Part shown: piece by piece, positions 30,996-38,183 of the stretch
Position numbering within the stretch: the first letter of the stretch is position 1
Layout: every line of letters starts with the position of its first letter
NCBI RefSeq assembly: GCF_023544445.1
Contig: NZ_JALPVJ010000012.1
Location: forward strand, 1 to 64,000
Direction: 5' to 3'
Length of the DNA stretch: 64,000 nt
Source of the DNA: Actinoplanes sp. M2I2
GTDB lineage: Bacteria; Actinomycetota; Actinomycetes; Mycobacteriales; Micromonosporaceae
Program-made: the position numbers and the translations under genes
Notes under the pieces: generated by a model
What the model was told of the DNA's origin: nothing
The model's database searches: none
The model's input: only the letters and a program-made list of their open reading frames with translations

Positions 30996-31862
30996 CTAGG
31001 ACCGGCGGGCGCCGCCGGTCTTGGACGAATGCGACACCGTCAGCGGAGGGGTCCGGAGGTGGGCGGCGAGCGCGGTCGGGGTCAGACCGGTCATCGCGCG
31101 GGTCTCGCGGGCCAGGTGCGGGTGGTCGGCGTAGCCGCTGTCGGCCGCCGCGTCCGAGAGCGCCGCCCCCGCGCCGAGCCGCCCCACGACGCGCTGGAAC
31201 CGGGCGATCCGGGCCACCGTCGCCGGTGACATCCCGAGGTGGCGCCGGAAGCCCCGCTCCAACCGGCGCCGCGTGACGCCGAGCTCGCCGGCCAGCCGCT
31301 CGACCGTCGGGCGGCTGTCCGACTGGAGCCGTCGCCACGCAGTCAGCACCGCGGGCTCGGGCGTGACGGACCGGGCGCCGCGCAGACGTACGCCGGCCCC
31401 GAGGCCCTGCAGAGCGGCCTCCAGGACCGCCTCCAGCAGGTCGAACCGCTCGCCCCAGCCCCCGGCGGCGCCGAGCCTCCCGGGCAGCTCCGTCGCCGCC
31501 GGCCCGAGCAGGTCGGCCAGCGCCACGGACGACTCCCCGAGCTCCCGCATCGGGACCCCCAGAAGCGTGCCCACACCGAGCGGGGTCAGCCCCACACTCA
31601 CGCCGTGCCCCCAGCTGGTCCCGCCCCGCGTGGTGGCCACCTCGCGCGCGCCCGAGACGATGCCCGACGGCGACCCGAAGTCGACGATCACGGTCGTGCT
31701 GGCCAGCGGCAGCAGCAGATGCTCGACCGGGCACCCCGATCCCGAGCGGAACCCCGAGAACCCCAGCACGTACGGCTTCAGGGCGGGCGGCGCCGGGCGG
31801 ACCGCCACCTCACACGGCTCGGCCGAGATCACCGCCGGCACGGAATGGATGTGCGCCCCCAT
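30996..31862 (-). CDS. AraC-family transcriptional regulator
   Basis: A 288-residue regulator. The C-terminal two helix-turn-helix units are clear: TVERLAGELGVTRRRLERGFRR and SDAAADSGYADHPHLARETRAMTGLTP. The N-terminal domain (about 20-130) is a cupin-like sensory region of the DUF6597/HTH-associated type (LLLPLASTTVIVDFG). It is co-directional with the SDR gene 9 nt downstream and likely controls it. The ATG at 31862 is chosen from the family start; the frame is open further upstream without similarity. Confidence 0.85.
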   Translation of the reverse strand: MGAHIHSVPAVISAEPCEVAVRPAPPALKPYVLGFSGFRSGSGCPVEHLLLPLASTTVIVDFGSPSGIVSGAREVATTRGGTSWGHGVSVGLTPLGVGTLLGVPMRELGESSVALADLLGPAATELPGRLGAAGGWGERFDLLEAVLEAALQGLGAGVRLRGARSVTPEPAVLTAWRRLQSDSRPTVERLAGELGVTRRRLERGFRRHLGMSPATVARIARFQRVVGRLGAGAALSDAAADSGYADHPHLARETRAMTGLTPTALAAHLRTPPLTVSHSSKTGGARRS

Positions 31863-31900
31863 GCCGCCAGGGTCCCCATCACCCTGCGCCCGGTCAAGGC

Positions 31901-32452
31901 TCAGACCTTCGTGGGCAGGCGGCGGTGCAGCTCGGCCAGCAGGACCTCGGGCGCCGGGGACATCAGGCCCACGTCGACCAGGTACGCCACCTGACCGCCG
32001 CGCCGCCGGGTCCGGGGCGCCCGCCCGGGGCCGCCCAGTCGCTCCACGAAGTCGGCGTCGACCGGGGTGATGACGAGTTCGGTGAACGGGCCGCGGTAAC
32101 GCAGCGCCACCTCGCCGATGCCCGCCCACGGAAGGTGCACGGGGCGGCGACCGGTGGCGGCGAAGTCGAGCCCGCGCATCGAGCTGTGCAGCCAGCCGAA
32201 CCGGTTCCAGGCCGCCAGCACGATGACGGCGGCCAGCACGACCGGCACGATCAGGGCCAGCTCGAGATAGAGGACGAGGTCGCCGGGGGTGGGCCGATCG
32301 CCGGCGGCCAGCCGGATCAGCGTGAACAGCCCGAGCGTGGTGGCCCAGACGGCGGCGATCACCCAGAGCATCGTGACGTAGACCATCGCCCGGGGCTGGA
32401 AGAACGTCACCGTGTCGTCATCGGGACCGAGCACCTCGTCGATGTGCGTCAC
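31901..32452 (-). CDS. PH-like membrane protein with two transmembrane helices
   Basis: A 183-residue protein. Helices span about 22-45 (VYVTMLWVIAAVWATTLGLFTL) and 58-80 (VLYLELALIVPVVLAAVIVLAAW). The soluble C-terminal half has strands (GIGEVALRYRG, ELVITPVDADFVERL) like the bacterial PH domain family (DUF2244/YdbT type). The GTG start at 32452 is favoured by a CATAAT -10 element 6 nt upstream. The function is unknown. Confidence 0.65.
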   Translation of the reverse strand: MTHIDEVLGPDDDTVTFFQPRAMVYVTMLWVIAAVWATTLGLFTLIRLAAGDRPTPGDLVLYLELALIVPVVLAAVIVLAAWNRFGWLHSSMRGLDFAATGRRPVHLPWAGIGEVALRYRGPFTELVITPVDADFVERLGGPGRAPRTRRRGGQVAYLVDVGLMSPAPEVLLAELHRRLPTKV

Positions 32453-32458
32453 GATGAG

Positions 32459-32494
32459 ATTATGCCCTGGTTTGCCGGTTCTCTGGGTGATTAT
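32459..32494. promoter_or_regulatory. Divergent leaderless promoters
   Basis: On the minus strand CATAAT (32459-32464) is 6 nt from the GTG of the PH-like gene. On the plus strand GATTAT (32489-32494) is 6 nt from the GTG of the acetyltransferase gene at 32501. The paired 6-nt spacings support both starts. Confidence 0.45.
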
Positions 32495-32500
32495 GAACAG

Positions 32501-32935
32501 GTGACCGTGACGCGATTGGGCAGCCTGGGCGACGTCGGGGCCGCGGCCGGGCTCCTCGACGAATACCGCCAGCACTACGGGGCCAACCCGGCGCCCGAGG
32601 CGGTCGCCACGTGGCTGCGCGAGCAGGTCGAGTCGGCGCGGGCCCGGGTCTACATCGCCGGCGACGCCGACGGCATCTGCACCGTCGCCGTGGTGCCGGC
32701 CGCCCTCACCCTGCGCACTGTGTGGCTGGTACGCGACCTCTACGTACGACCGGCCTCGCGGCGGCAAGGAGTGGCCCGCGCGCTGCTCGTGGCTGTCGGC
32801 GAGGAGGCGCGCGCCGCCGGGGCGCACCGCCTCTCCCTGCAGACCGAGACCGGCAATGCCCGGGCGGTCGAGCTCTACGCCCGGGCCGGGTTCGACGCCC
32901 TGACCGAGATCACCGTGATGGACAACGTCCTTTAG
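32501..32935 (+). CDS. GNAT family N-acetyltransferase
   Basis: A 144-residue acetyltransferase with a textbook GNAT core: LVRDLYVRPASRRQGVARAL (motif A, acetyl-CoA loop RRQGVA) and LSLQTETGNARAVELYARAGF (motif B, with the N-x-x-A-x-x-L-Y pattern). The acceptor is unknown. The GTG at 32501 is preferred over the ATG at 32462, because the latter lies inside the divergent -10 element and a -10 hexamer is placed 6 nt before the GTG. Its stop overlaps the convergent stop of the phosphatidyltransferase gene by 4 nt. Confidence 0.88.
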   Translation: MTVTRLGSLGDVGAAAGLLDEYRQHYGANPAPEAVATWLREQVESARARVYIAGDADGICTVAVVPAALTLRTVWLVRDLYVRPASRRQGVARALLVAVGEEARAAGAHRLSLQTETGNARAVELYARAGFDALTEITVMDNVL

Positions 32936-33744
32936 ACGGCGACCGGGACCCGCTGCTCCTCGGGGCGGCGGCTCTTGCTCTTCGTGTAGGCGTACAGGCG
33001 GTGGATGAGCAGCAGCTCGAACGCGACCATCAGCACCGAGGACAGCTCGGCGACCAGGATGATCTGCCGGGTGACCGGGCCCAGGATGAAGACGAACATC
33101 ATGAACTCGATGCCGCTGAACAGGTGCGGCCGGATCCGGTGCCGGACGAGGAAGTTGCGCAGCCGCCACACCGGCGACTCGCCGCCGGTCGGCTCGGCGA
33201 CCACGACCGGGCCGGCCTCGGAGTCCTCGTCGGTCATCACGACGGCGCCCTGGTTGAGGTCGGCGCGCACCTTGCCCATCTGCAGCGCGTTGAGGTAGCG
33301 GAACATGTCGAGGAAGACGACGACCCCGCCGACCCAGAGGTACGTCAGGTTGTCCGTCGCCGCGTACTGCCCGCCGAACAGACCGACCGCGCACGCGGCC
33401 ACCCGCAACCGGTCGAACACGTAGTCGAGCCACGACCCGAACGGCGAGCCGGTCCCGTTCAGCCGGGCGATCTTGCCGTCCATGCAGTCCAGGACGAAGC
33501 TGAGGTGGAACAGCAGCGCACCCAGCAGCAGCCACGGGTAGTCGGCGCGCCAGAACGAGTACGCGCTCCCGAGACCGACGACGAAGGCCAGCAGCGTCAG
33601 GCGGTTGGGAGTCACGGAACGCCACGGCGAGACGAGCCACACCAGGCGGGAGGCGAGCGGGTCGACCAGCCCGACGGTCCACCACGCGTCACGCTGTTTG
33701 TACGTGCGGTCGCGGATCACTTCGAGGGGGAACCGCTGCGCCAT
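32932..33744 (-). CDS. CDP-alcohol phosphatidyltransferase family protein
   Basis: A 270-residue integral membrane enzyme that transfers a phosphoalcohol from a CDP-linked donor. The signature D-x2-DG-x2-AR-x(n)-G-x3-D-x3-D is complete (DCMDGKIAR, then GSWLDYVFD). About six transmembrane helices flank it. A cytoplasmic insert at about 150-185 (MTDEDSEAGPVVVAEPTGG) is acidic. The substrate could be inositol phosphate, glycerol phosphate or another alcohol. Confidence 0.9.
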   Translation of the reverse strand: MAQRFPLEVIRDRTYKQRDAWWTVGLVDPLASRLVWLVSPWRSVTPNRLTLLAFVVGLGSAYSFWRADYPWLLLGALLFHLSFVLDCMDGKIARLNGTGSPFGSWLDYVFDRLRVAACAVGLFGGQYAATDNLTYLWVGGVVVFLDMFRYLNALQMGKVRADLNQGAVVMTDEDSEAGPVVVAEPTGGESPVWRLRNFLVRHRIRPHLFSGIEFMMFVFILGPVTRQIILVAELSSVLMVAFELLLIHRLYAYTKSKSRRPEEQRVPVAV

Positions 33745-33852
33745 GCCGATCTCCTGCTGCTACCGATAGGTGAATGATCAACCGCGCGGACCTTACTAGA
33801 AGTTGAACAACTCTCAAAGGACGCGGACGGCAAAATCGGACGGAGGACTCCC

Positions 33853-34425
33853 GTGGAGGCCAGTCATGTCGCGGACGACCTGGAAAGCGTGCTCCTGACC
33901 GAGGACCAGATCCTCGCGCGCGTCGGTGCTCTCGCCGGCGAGCTGCACGACCGCTACGGGTCGCGGACGCCGGTGCTGGTCGGCGTCCTCGGCGGCGCGG
34001 CCACCTTCACCGTCGACCTGGCCCGCGCCTACCCCGGTCAGGTCGAGATCGGCTGGATGGCCGTCAAGTCGTACAGCACCCGCAACCGCGCGTCGGGCTC
34101 GGTGCGCCTGCTCAAGGACCTCGACCTGGACATCGCGGGACGCGACGTCGTCCTCGTCGACGGCGTCATCGACACCGGTCTGACCATGTCCTGGCTGATC
34201 ACCAACCTGACCCGGCGCGGCCCGGCGTCGCTCGCGGTGTGCGCCCTGCTGCGCAAGCCCGAGACCGCCCATGTCGAGGCGGGCACCCCGACCCTCGTGG
34301 GCTTCGACGTCGGCGAGGGCCTGATCGTCGGCTATGGCCTGGACCACGAGGGCCGCTACCGCAACCTGCGCTGTGCTGCTGTTCTCTCCCCCACGGCGTC
34401 CAGGCGCGGCGCGGCCGCCGGGTGA
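33853..34425 (+). CDS. Hypoxanthine phosphoribosyltransferase-like protein with altered PRPP loop
   Basis: A 190-residue purine phosphoribosyltransferase homologue. It aligns with HGPRT through MAVKSYSTRNRASGSVRLLKDLD, the PRPP loop and VGYGLDHEGRYRNL. The PRPP loop reads VVLVDGVIDTGLT; canonical enzymes have E-D where this protein has D-G, although the catalytic-base aspartate before TGLT is kept. The first loop is GVLGGAA in place of GVLKGAF, losing a conserved lysine. It may act on another base, or bind PRPP without catalysis. The GTG start has GGAGG six nt upstream. The PAC2 gene follows 30 nt later. Confidence 0.8.
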   Translation: MEASHVADDLESVLLTEDQILARVGALAGELHDRYGSRTPVLVGVLGGAATFTVDLARAYPGQVEIGWMAVKSYSTRNRASGSVRLLKDLDLDIAGRDVVLVDGVIDTGLTMSWLITNLTRRGPASLAVCALLRKPETAHVEAGTPTLVGFDVGEGLIVGYGLDHEGRYRNLRCAAVLSPTASRRGAAAG

Positions 34426-34442
34426 TGGACGACGGCCGCACG

Positions 34443-34448
34443 TAGGCT
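34443..34448 (+). promoter_or_regulatory. -10 element of the PAC2 gene, leaderless type
   Basis: TAGGCT lies 7 nt before the ATG at 34456 and no Shine-Dalgarno is present. Confidence 0.45.
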
Positions 34449-34455
34449 GTCTCCC

Positions 34456-35325
34456 ATGACTGAGTTCGACGGCCTCCCGCTGCTCCGTTCCCCCGTGGCC
34501 ATCGCCGCCTTCGAGGGCTGGAACGACGCGGCGGACGCATCGACCGCGGCCGTGGACCACCTCGAACAGGTGTGGCAGGCCCGCGAGATCTCCACCATCG
34601 ACCCGGAGGACTTCTACGACTTCCAGGTCAGCCGGCCGACAATCACGATGGCCGAGGGCGAGACCCGCAAGATCGAGTGGCCGACCACACGGTTCACCGT
34701 GGCCAGCCCGCCCGGCTCCGACCGCGACGTCGTGCTGATCCGCGGCATCGAGCCGAGCATGCGCTGGCGTACGTTCTGCGAGCAGGTGCTGGAGATCTGC
34801 CACAGCCTCGAGGTCAACCGGATCGTCCTGCTCGGCGCCCTGCTGGCCGACGTTCCTTACACCCGCCCGCTGCCGATCAGCGGCTCGGCGACCGATCGCG
34901 ACGCCGCCGACAAGTACAAGGTCGTTCCCACCCGCTACGACGGTCCGACCGGCATCGTCGGCGTGCTGCACGAGGCGGCGGGCCGGGCCGACCTCGACGC
35001 GCTGTCGTTCTGGGTGCACGTGCCGCACTACGCCAACAACCCGCCCTGCCCGAAGGCGACGCTCGCCCTGCTCAGCCGGCTGGAGGACGTGCTCGACCTG
35101 CCGGTGCCCCTGGCCGACCTGGCCGAAGAGGCCGACGAGTGGGAGAAGCGCGTCCGGGCCGCCGCCGAGCAGGACGCCGAGCTCGGCGAGTACGTGCGCG
35201 AGCTGGAGGAGCGCGTCGGCGACGAGGGCATCCAGCCGCTGACCGGCGACGAGATCGCCAGCGAGTTCGAGAAGTACCTGCGCCGCCGCGGCGGCTCCGC
35301 CGGTCCGACCGCCGGCTCCTGGTAG
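34456..35325 (+). CDS. PAC2 family protein (proteasome-assembly-chaperone-like)
   Basis: A 289-residue PAC2-domain protein. Family landmarks are SPVAIAAFEGWNDAADASTAAVDHL, DFQVSRPTITMAEGETRKIEWP, LIRGIEPSMRW, VLLGALLADVPYTRPLPISG and PHYANNPPCPKATLAL. The fold resembles purine nucleoside phosphorylases and the eukaryotic proteasome-assembly chaperone 2; the mycobacterial homologue Rv2125 also lies near the proteasome genes. A direct assembly role in actinobacteria is not established. The C-terminal region (235-280) is an acidic helical coiled-coil-like segment. Confidence 0.92.
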   Translation: MTEFDGLPLLRSPVAIAAFEGWNDAADASTAAVDHLEQVWQAREISTIDPEDFYDFQVSRPTITMAEGETRKIEWPTTRFTVASPPGSDRDVVLIRGIEPSMRWRTFCEQVLEICHSLEVNRIVLLGALLADVPYTRPLPISGSATDRDAADKYKVVPTRYDGPTGIVGVLHEAAGRADLDALSFWVHVPHYANNPPCPKATLALLSRLEDVLDLPVPLADLAEEADEWEKRVRAAAEQDAELGEYVRELEERVGDEGIQPLTGDEIASEFEKYLRRRGGSAGPTAGSW

Positions 35326-35383
35326 CGAATCCGCAGCGCCGGACGGACGAAGCGCGCGAGAATGTACGGGAGACATCTCTGGC

Positions 35384-35410
35384 TGCTATGTTGCTAACTG
35401 CGATATAGCA
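35384..35410. promoter_or_regulatory. Inverted repeat upstream of the XRE/Scr1 gene
   Basis: TGCTAT and ATAGCA flank 15 nt, 42 nt before the start codon. The core GCTATGTTGC recurs as GCTATGTAGC at 38075-38084 upstream of the GntR gene. A TGACGTCA at 35445-35452 overlaps the start codon. It is a probable operator. Confidence 0.45.
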
Positions 35411-35451
35411 CCCAGAAATGTGGCTCCCTGAATACGGACTGGCGTGACGTC

Positions 35452-36345
35452 ATGAACGGCTCACTCGGCGACTCGCCGGCGGTGGCGCGGCACAAGGTAC
35501 GCCGCCGCCTGCGCCAGGCCCGGCTGACTCTGGGCCTCACCCAGGGCGAGGTCGCTCAGCGTCTCGGCTGGTCCCTGTCCAAGGTCCAGCGCATCGAAGC
35601 GGCCGAAGTAGCGGTGTCCGAGACCGATCTGCGGGCCCTTCTGGCCATCTACGACATCACCGCTCAGCCGGTCGTCGACGAACTGGTCACCGATGCGTAC
35701 CTCGCCCGGCGCGAGCGATGGTGGACGCCGCCCGAGCACCGGCAGTACCTGACGTACGGCACCCGCCAGCTCATCCAGTTCGAGCTGGCCGCCACGCACA
35801 TCCGCGCGTACCAGCCCAACCTTGTGCCGGGCCTGCTGCAGACACCGGCGATGGCGGACTACATCATCAACGAGTCGGGCAGTGAACGCACGCCGGAGAA
35901 CCGCCGGGTCATCCTCGACGTCCGGCTGATGCGCAGGAAAACAGTCCTGGAACGCCAAGAGCCGCCGATATATCAGCTCATTCTGGACGAGTCGGCCATC
36001 GAGCGCATCATCGGCGGCGCTCGCGTGATGGCCGAGCAACTCGAGGACCTCGCAGACGTCGCAACCCGGCCGAACGTCCTCATCCGCCTGATGCCGCTCC
36101 ACAAGGGCGCCTTCGTTGCCGATCTCGGATCCTTCGCCCTGCTCACTCTCGACGGCGACACCGAGGACTCGGTGCTCTACCGGGAGCAGTTCGACGAGGA
36201 CAGCATCGAGTACGACCCCGCCAAGACCGGCCGCTACGGAGCCGTCTTCGAGCAGGTCTGGAACCAGTCCTATCGCGAGGACGCGTCCCTGCGCCGCATC
36301 ACGGCGAAGGCCGCGAGCCTCAGAGCGTCACTCGACACCCCCTGA
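35452..36345 (+). CDS. XRE-family regulator with DUF5753 (Scr1/WhiJ-like)
   Basis: A 297-residue regulator. The N-terminal helix-turn-helix spans 17-70 (LTLGLTQGEVAQRLGWSLSK then VQRIEAAEVAVS). The rest is the DUF5753 domain: YQPNLVPGLLQTPAMADYI, RRKTVLERQEPPIYQLILDE and VLIRLMPLHKGAFVADLGSF. Proteins of this type pair with small DUF397 proteins, as in the Streptomyces WhiJ and Scr1/Scr2 systems, and control development or secondary metabolism. Two DUF397 genes follow. The start codon is overlapped by TGACGTCA. Confidence 0.92.
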   Translation: MNGSLGDSPAVARHKVRRRLRQARLTLGLTQGEVAQRLGWSLSKVQRIEAAEVAVSETDLRALLAIYDITAQPVVDELVTDAYLARRERWWTPPEHRQYLTYGTRQLIQFELAATHIRAYQPNLVPGLLQTPAMADYIINESGSERTPENRRVILDVRLMRRKTVLERQEPPIYQLILDESAIERIIGGARVMAEQLEDLADVATRPNVLIRLMPLHKGAFVADLGSFALLTLDGDTEDSVLYREQFDEDSIEYDPAKTGRYGAVFEQVWNQSYREDASLRRITAKAASLRASLDTP

Positions 36346-36411
36346 GGGGACCGGATCACTGCCCGGCCGCTCGGGGTCCGAGCCTGCCGGCCGGGCGAGA
36401 AAGGAAGAAAG

Positions 36412-36606
36412 TTGCTACGCGCACCAGACACCACCCTGGATTGGCGCCGGAGCTCCTACTGCGCCGACAAGTCGTGCGTGGAGATCGCCGTGTCCGGCGA
36501 CGAGGTCCTCCTGAGGGACTCGAAGGCCCCGAGCCGCCCGCCGCTGCGCCTCGACGCCGCGGCCTGGCGCCAGTTCACCGAAGACATCAAGGCAGACCAC
36601 TTCTAG
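36412..36606 (+). CDS. DUF397 protein (first copy)
   Basis: A 64-residue DUF397 protein that serves as the small partner of the XRE/DUF5753 regulator. It carries the hallmark WRRSSYCADKSCVEIAVSGD, then VLLRDSK and PLRLDAAAWRQF. The start is a TTG with AGGAAGAAAG upstream. It is 66 nt after the regulator gene and is followed by a strong terminator, so the pair is one operon. Confidence 0.9.
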   Translation: MLRAPDTTLDWRRSSYCADKSCVEIAVSGDEVLLRDSKAPSRPPLRLDAAAWRQFTEDIKADHF

Positions 36607-36627
36607 GTCAGCCGGTCACAGTAGTTC

Positions 36628-36664
36628 GAGGGGCGCTCCTGTCGCGGAGCGCCCCTCGCTTTTT
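36628..36664 (+). terminator. Strong intrinsic terminator
   Basis: A perfect 12-bp stem GAGGGGCGCTCC and its complement, with a 6-nt loop, is followed by GCTTTTT. It ends the XRE-DUF397 operon. Confidence 0.85.
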
Positions 36665-37085
36665 CACCGGACCCGGACATGCGCGCCGCCCGCGAAAGAC
36701 CGCCGGTCCGAACTGCGCATTCGAAGATCACCCGAAGAAGGGCACGATGCTCGCCGGGTTTCTCTCCGTCCTCGCCGGCGGATTCTTCTTGCCCTCTCAC
36801 GATACCCGTGTGGTATGAAGGAATAGGCAGTGCGGTTGTCACGGTGGAACTCAGCCTCGGCCACCACCCCTTGACGGACCGGGTCGGCGGGGCACAGAAA
36901 TGCAAGGCGCGGGTCGGCGCAGCACGATTACCAGAGATCGCGAGCATTCACGTGACGACGCATCGCTTACTGCTCTCACCATCACCCCGGAAGCAACCCA
37001 CCCCTGGCCAGAGCCGGGTGCACGGGATAAACGCCCGCGGTCGCCACTCCCCGGCGGCCTGACCGACACGGCATCGAGGAGAAGG
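36665..37085. other. Non-coding gap between the two DUF397 genes
   Basis: 421 nt without a supported gene. The base composition is noticeably less GC-rich than in neighbouring genes. A short inverted repeat ATACC-N5-GGTAT is at about 36801-36815 and could be an operator or part of a promoter for the second DUF397 gene. Confidence 0.45.
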
Positions 37086-37283
37086 ATGAATATTTCGCAA
37101 CCTGACCTGGAATGGCGGAGGAGTTCCGTCTGCGCAAGCAATATGTGCGTCGAGGTCGCTCGGACCGGAAACACATTCCTTATCCGGGATTCCAAGGATT
37201 ACCGTAAACCGCCATTGGCATTCGACGCGGCCGAATGGGCTGTTTTCGTGACGGCGATCAAAGAAGGAAATCTCGAGCTCTAG
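37086..37283 (+). CDS. DUF397 protein (second, orphan copy)
   Basis: A 65-residue DUF397 protein (WRRSSVCASNMCVEVARTGN, then FLIRDSKDYRKPPLAFDAAEWAVF). It differs clearly from the first copy, is separated from it by a terminator and 420 nt, and has its own ribosome-binding site (GGAGAAGG). It has no regulator directly upstream. Its codons include more A/T-ending ones (AATATTTCG, GGAAAC, AAAGAAGGAAAT) than surrounding genes, which hints at horizontal origin. It may partner with the same XRE protein or one elsewhere. Confidence 0.88.
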   Translation: MNISQPDLEWRRSSVCASNMCVEVARTGNTFLIRDSKDYRKPPLAFDAAEWAVFVTAIKEGNLEL

Positions 37284-37331
37284 GAATTGCCCGGGGCGCG
37301 GAGCAGAAGACGCGTCCCGGACTTCCCGAAT

Positions 37332-37745
37332 TCACCGTACATCCCAGTGACGCTCCAGAGACCGCCGCAACCCCCGGCACACCTGGTCGAATTCCGTGCG
37401 ATCGGCCGAGGAGAACAACGTCGTCGCCTGCCCCCGGTGACGGGCCACGAGATCCCACCGGGTCACCGGTCGCCGGCCGAGGCTCGCGATGGCGCTCACC
37501 GCGAGCACCAGCACCGCGAATCCCGCGAGGATGCGGGACACCGGGCCCACCACGGGGATGACGAGCAGGGCCGCGCCCGTCGCCGAGAGTCCCATGACCC
37601 GGTCGGTCGCGCTGCGCTCAGGTTCCGTGCGGACGATCCGCACGTCGGCCAGATCCTTGATCGGGTACGTGTGTCGCGTCAGAGACGTCGTCTCGAACAC
37701 CTCATGGGTGATGAACGCACGTCTGCCTTGATAGAACACCGACAT
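37332..37745 (-). CDS. DUF6232 family membrane protein
   Basis: A 137-residue protein. It begins with MSVFYQGRRAFITHEVFETT, then TYPIKDLADVRIVRTEPE, a PH-like strand region, two hydrophobic helices (GLSATGAALLVIPVVGPVS and LAGFAVLVLAVSAIASL) and a basic soluble tail. The start at 37745 is chosen because GAAGGGGG lies about 8 nt upstream; an upstream ATG at 37769 lacks one. The family name is from memory. The function is unknown. Confidence 0.72.
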   Translation of the reverse strand: MSVFYQGRRAFITHEVFETTSLTRHTYPIKDLADVRIVRTEPERSATDRVMGLSATGAALLVIPVVGPVSRILAGFAVLVLAVSAIASLGRRPVTRWDLVARHRGQATTLFSSADRTEFDQVCRGLRRSLERHWDVR

Positions 37746-37939
37746 CGCTGCGGCCCCCTTCAGGGACATACCGGTAGGGGGAATCGGCCGGACAAGCTTG
37801 TGCCGAGTTCCCTCCGCCAGGAGATCGAGCCCGGGGGTGGCTCCAGTCGCGAGCTGAAGGTCGCCCTGTGATGCGTGAGGGAGAAGTCCGCTCCCCAGCG
37901 TCCTCAGTATGTGGCGGGATCAACCTTGATCGGAAGATG

Positions 37940-37961
37940 CTATCTGCAATATTGCAGATAG
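37940..37961. promoter_or_regulatory. Perfect 22-bp palindrome
   Basis: CTATCTGCAAT is followed directly by its exact reverse complement. It is AT-richer than the surroundings. The half-site TGCTAT/ATAG resembles the inverted repeat upstream of the XRE gene. It could be bound by a dimeric regulator such as the GntR or XRE protein nearby. Confidence 0.55.
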
Positions 37962-38154
37962 GAACTCGCCCTATTTGCGAGGCAATCGACGTCGGCACTT
38001 CGCGAACGGCCGGATAGGAAGCCGGCGTGCCCGATATAGGTCACTCAAGCGCGCCTTCCTCCGTCTCGCTGATAGCTATGTAGCAGACAGCCGTCCTGCA
38101 TGTTCATGCCGATGACGGCGTGTCGCTGCGAGCCACTAGGCCACCGATGGGCAT

Positions 38155-38175
38155 CCTAGGAACCTAGGGTCTAGG
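38155..38175 (+). promoter_or_regulatory. CCTAGG repeats over the GntR ribosome-binding site
   Basis: CCTAGG at 38155-38160 and 38163-38168 and TCTAGG at 38170-38175; a further CTAGG is at 38136-38140. The last copy overlaps AGGAGG, the ribosome-binding site of the GntR gene, suggesting autoregulation. Confidence 0.45.
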
Positions 38176-38183
38176 AGGTCGGG

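Larger units (their letters stand above)
37746..38183. other. Regulatory gap upstream of the GntR gene
   Basis: A divergent 438-nt gap without genes. It contains a perfect 22-bp palindrome (37940-37961), a GCTATGTAGC element (38075-38084) and CCTAGG repeats next to the GntR start. Confidence 0.55.

Noticed and set aside
32462..32500. ATG at 32462 as start of the acetyltransferase
   Set aside because: It lies within the -10 element of the divergent gene, and a -10 hexamer stands 6 nt before the GTG at 32501. The added 13 residues have no family similarity.
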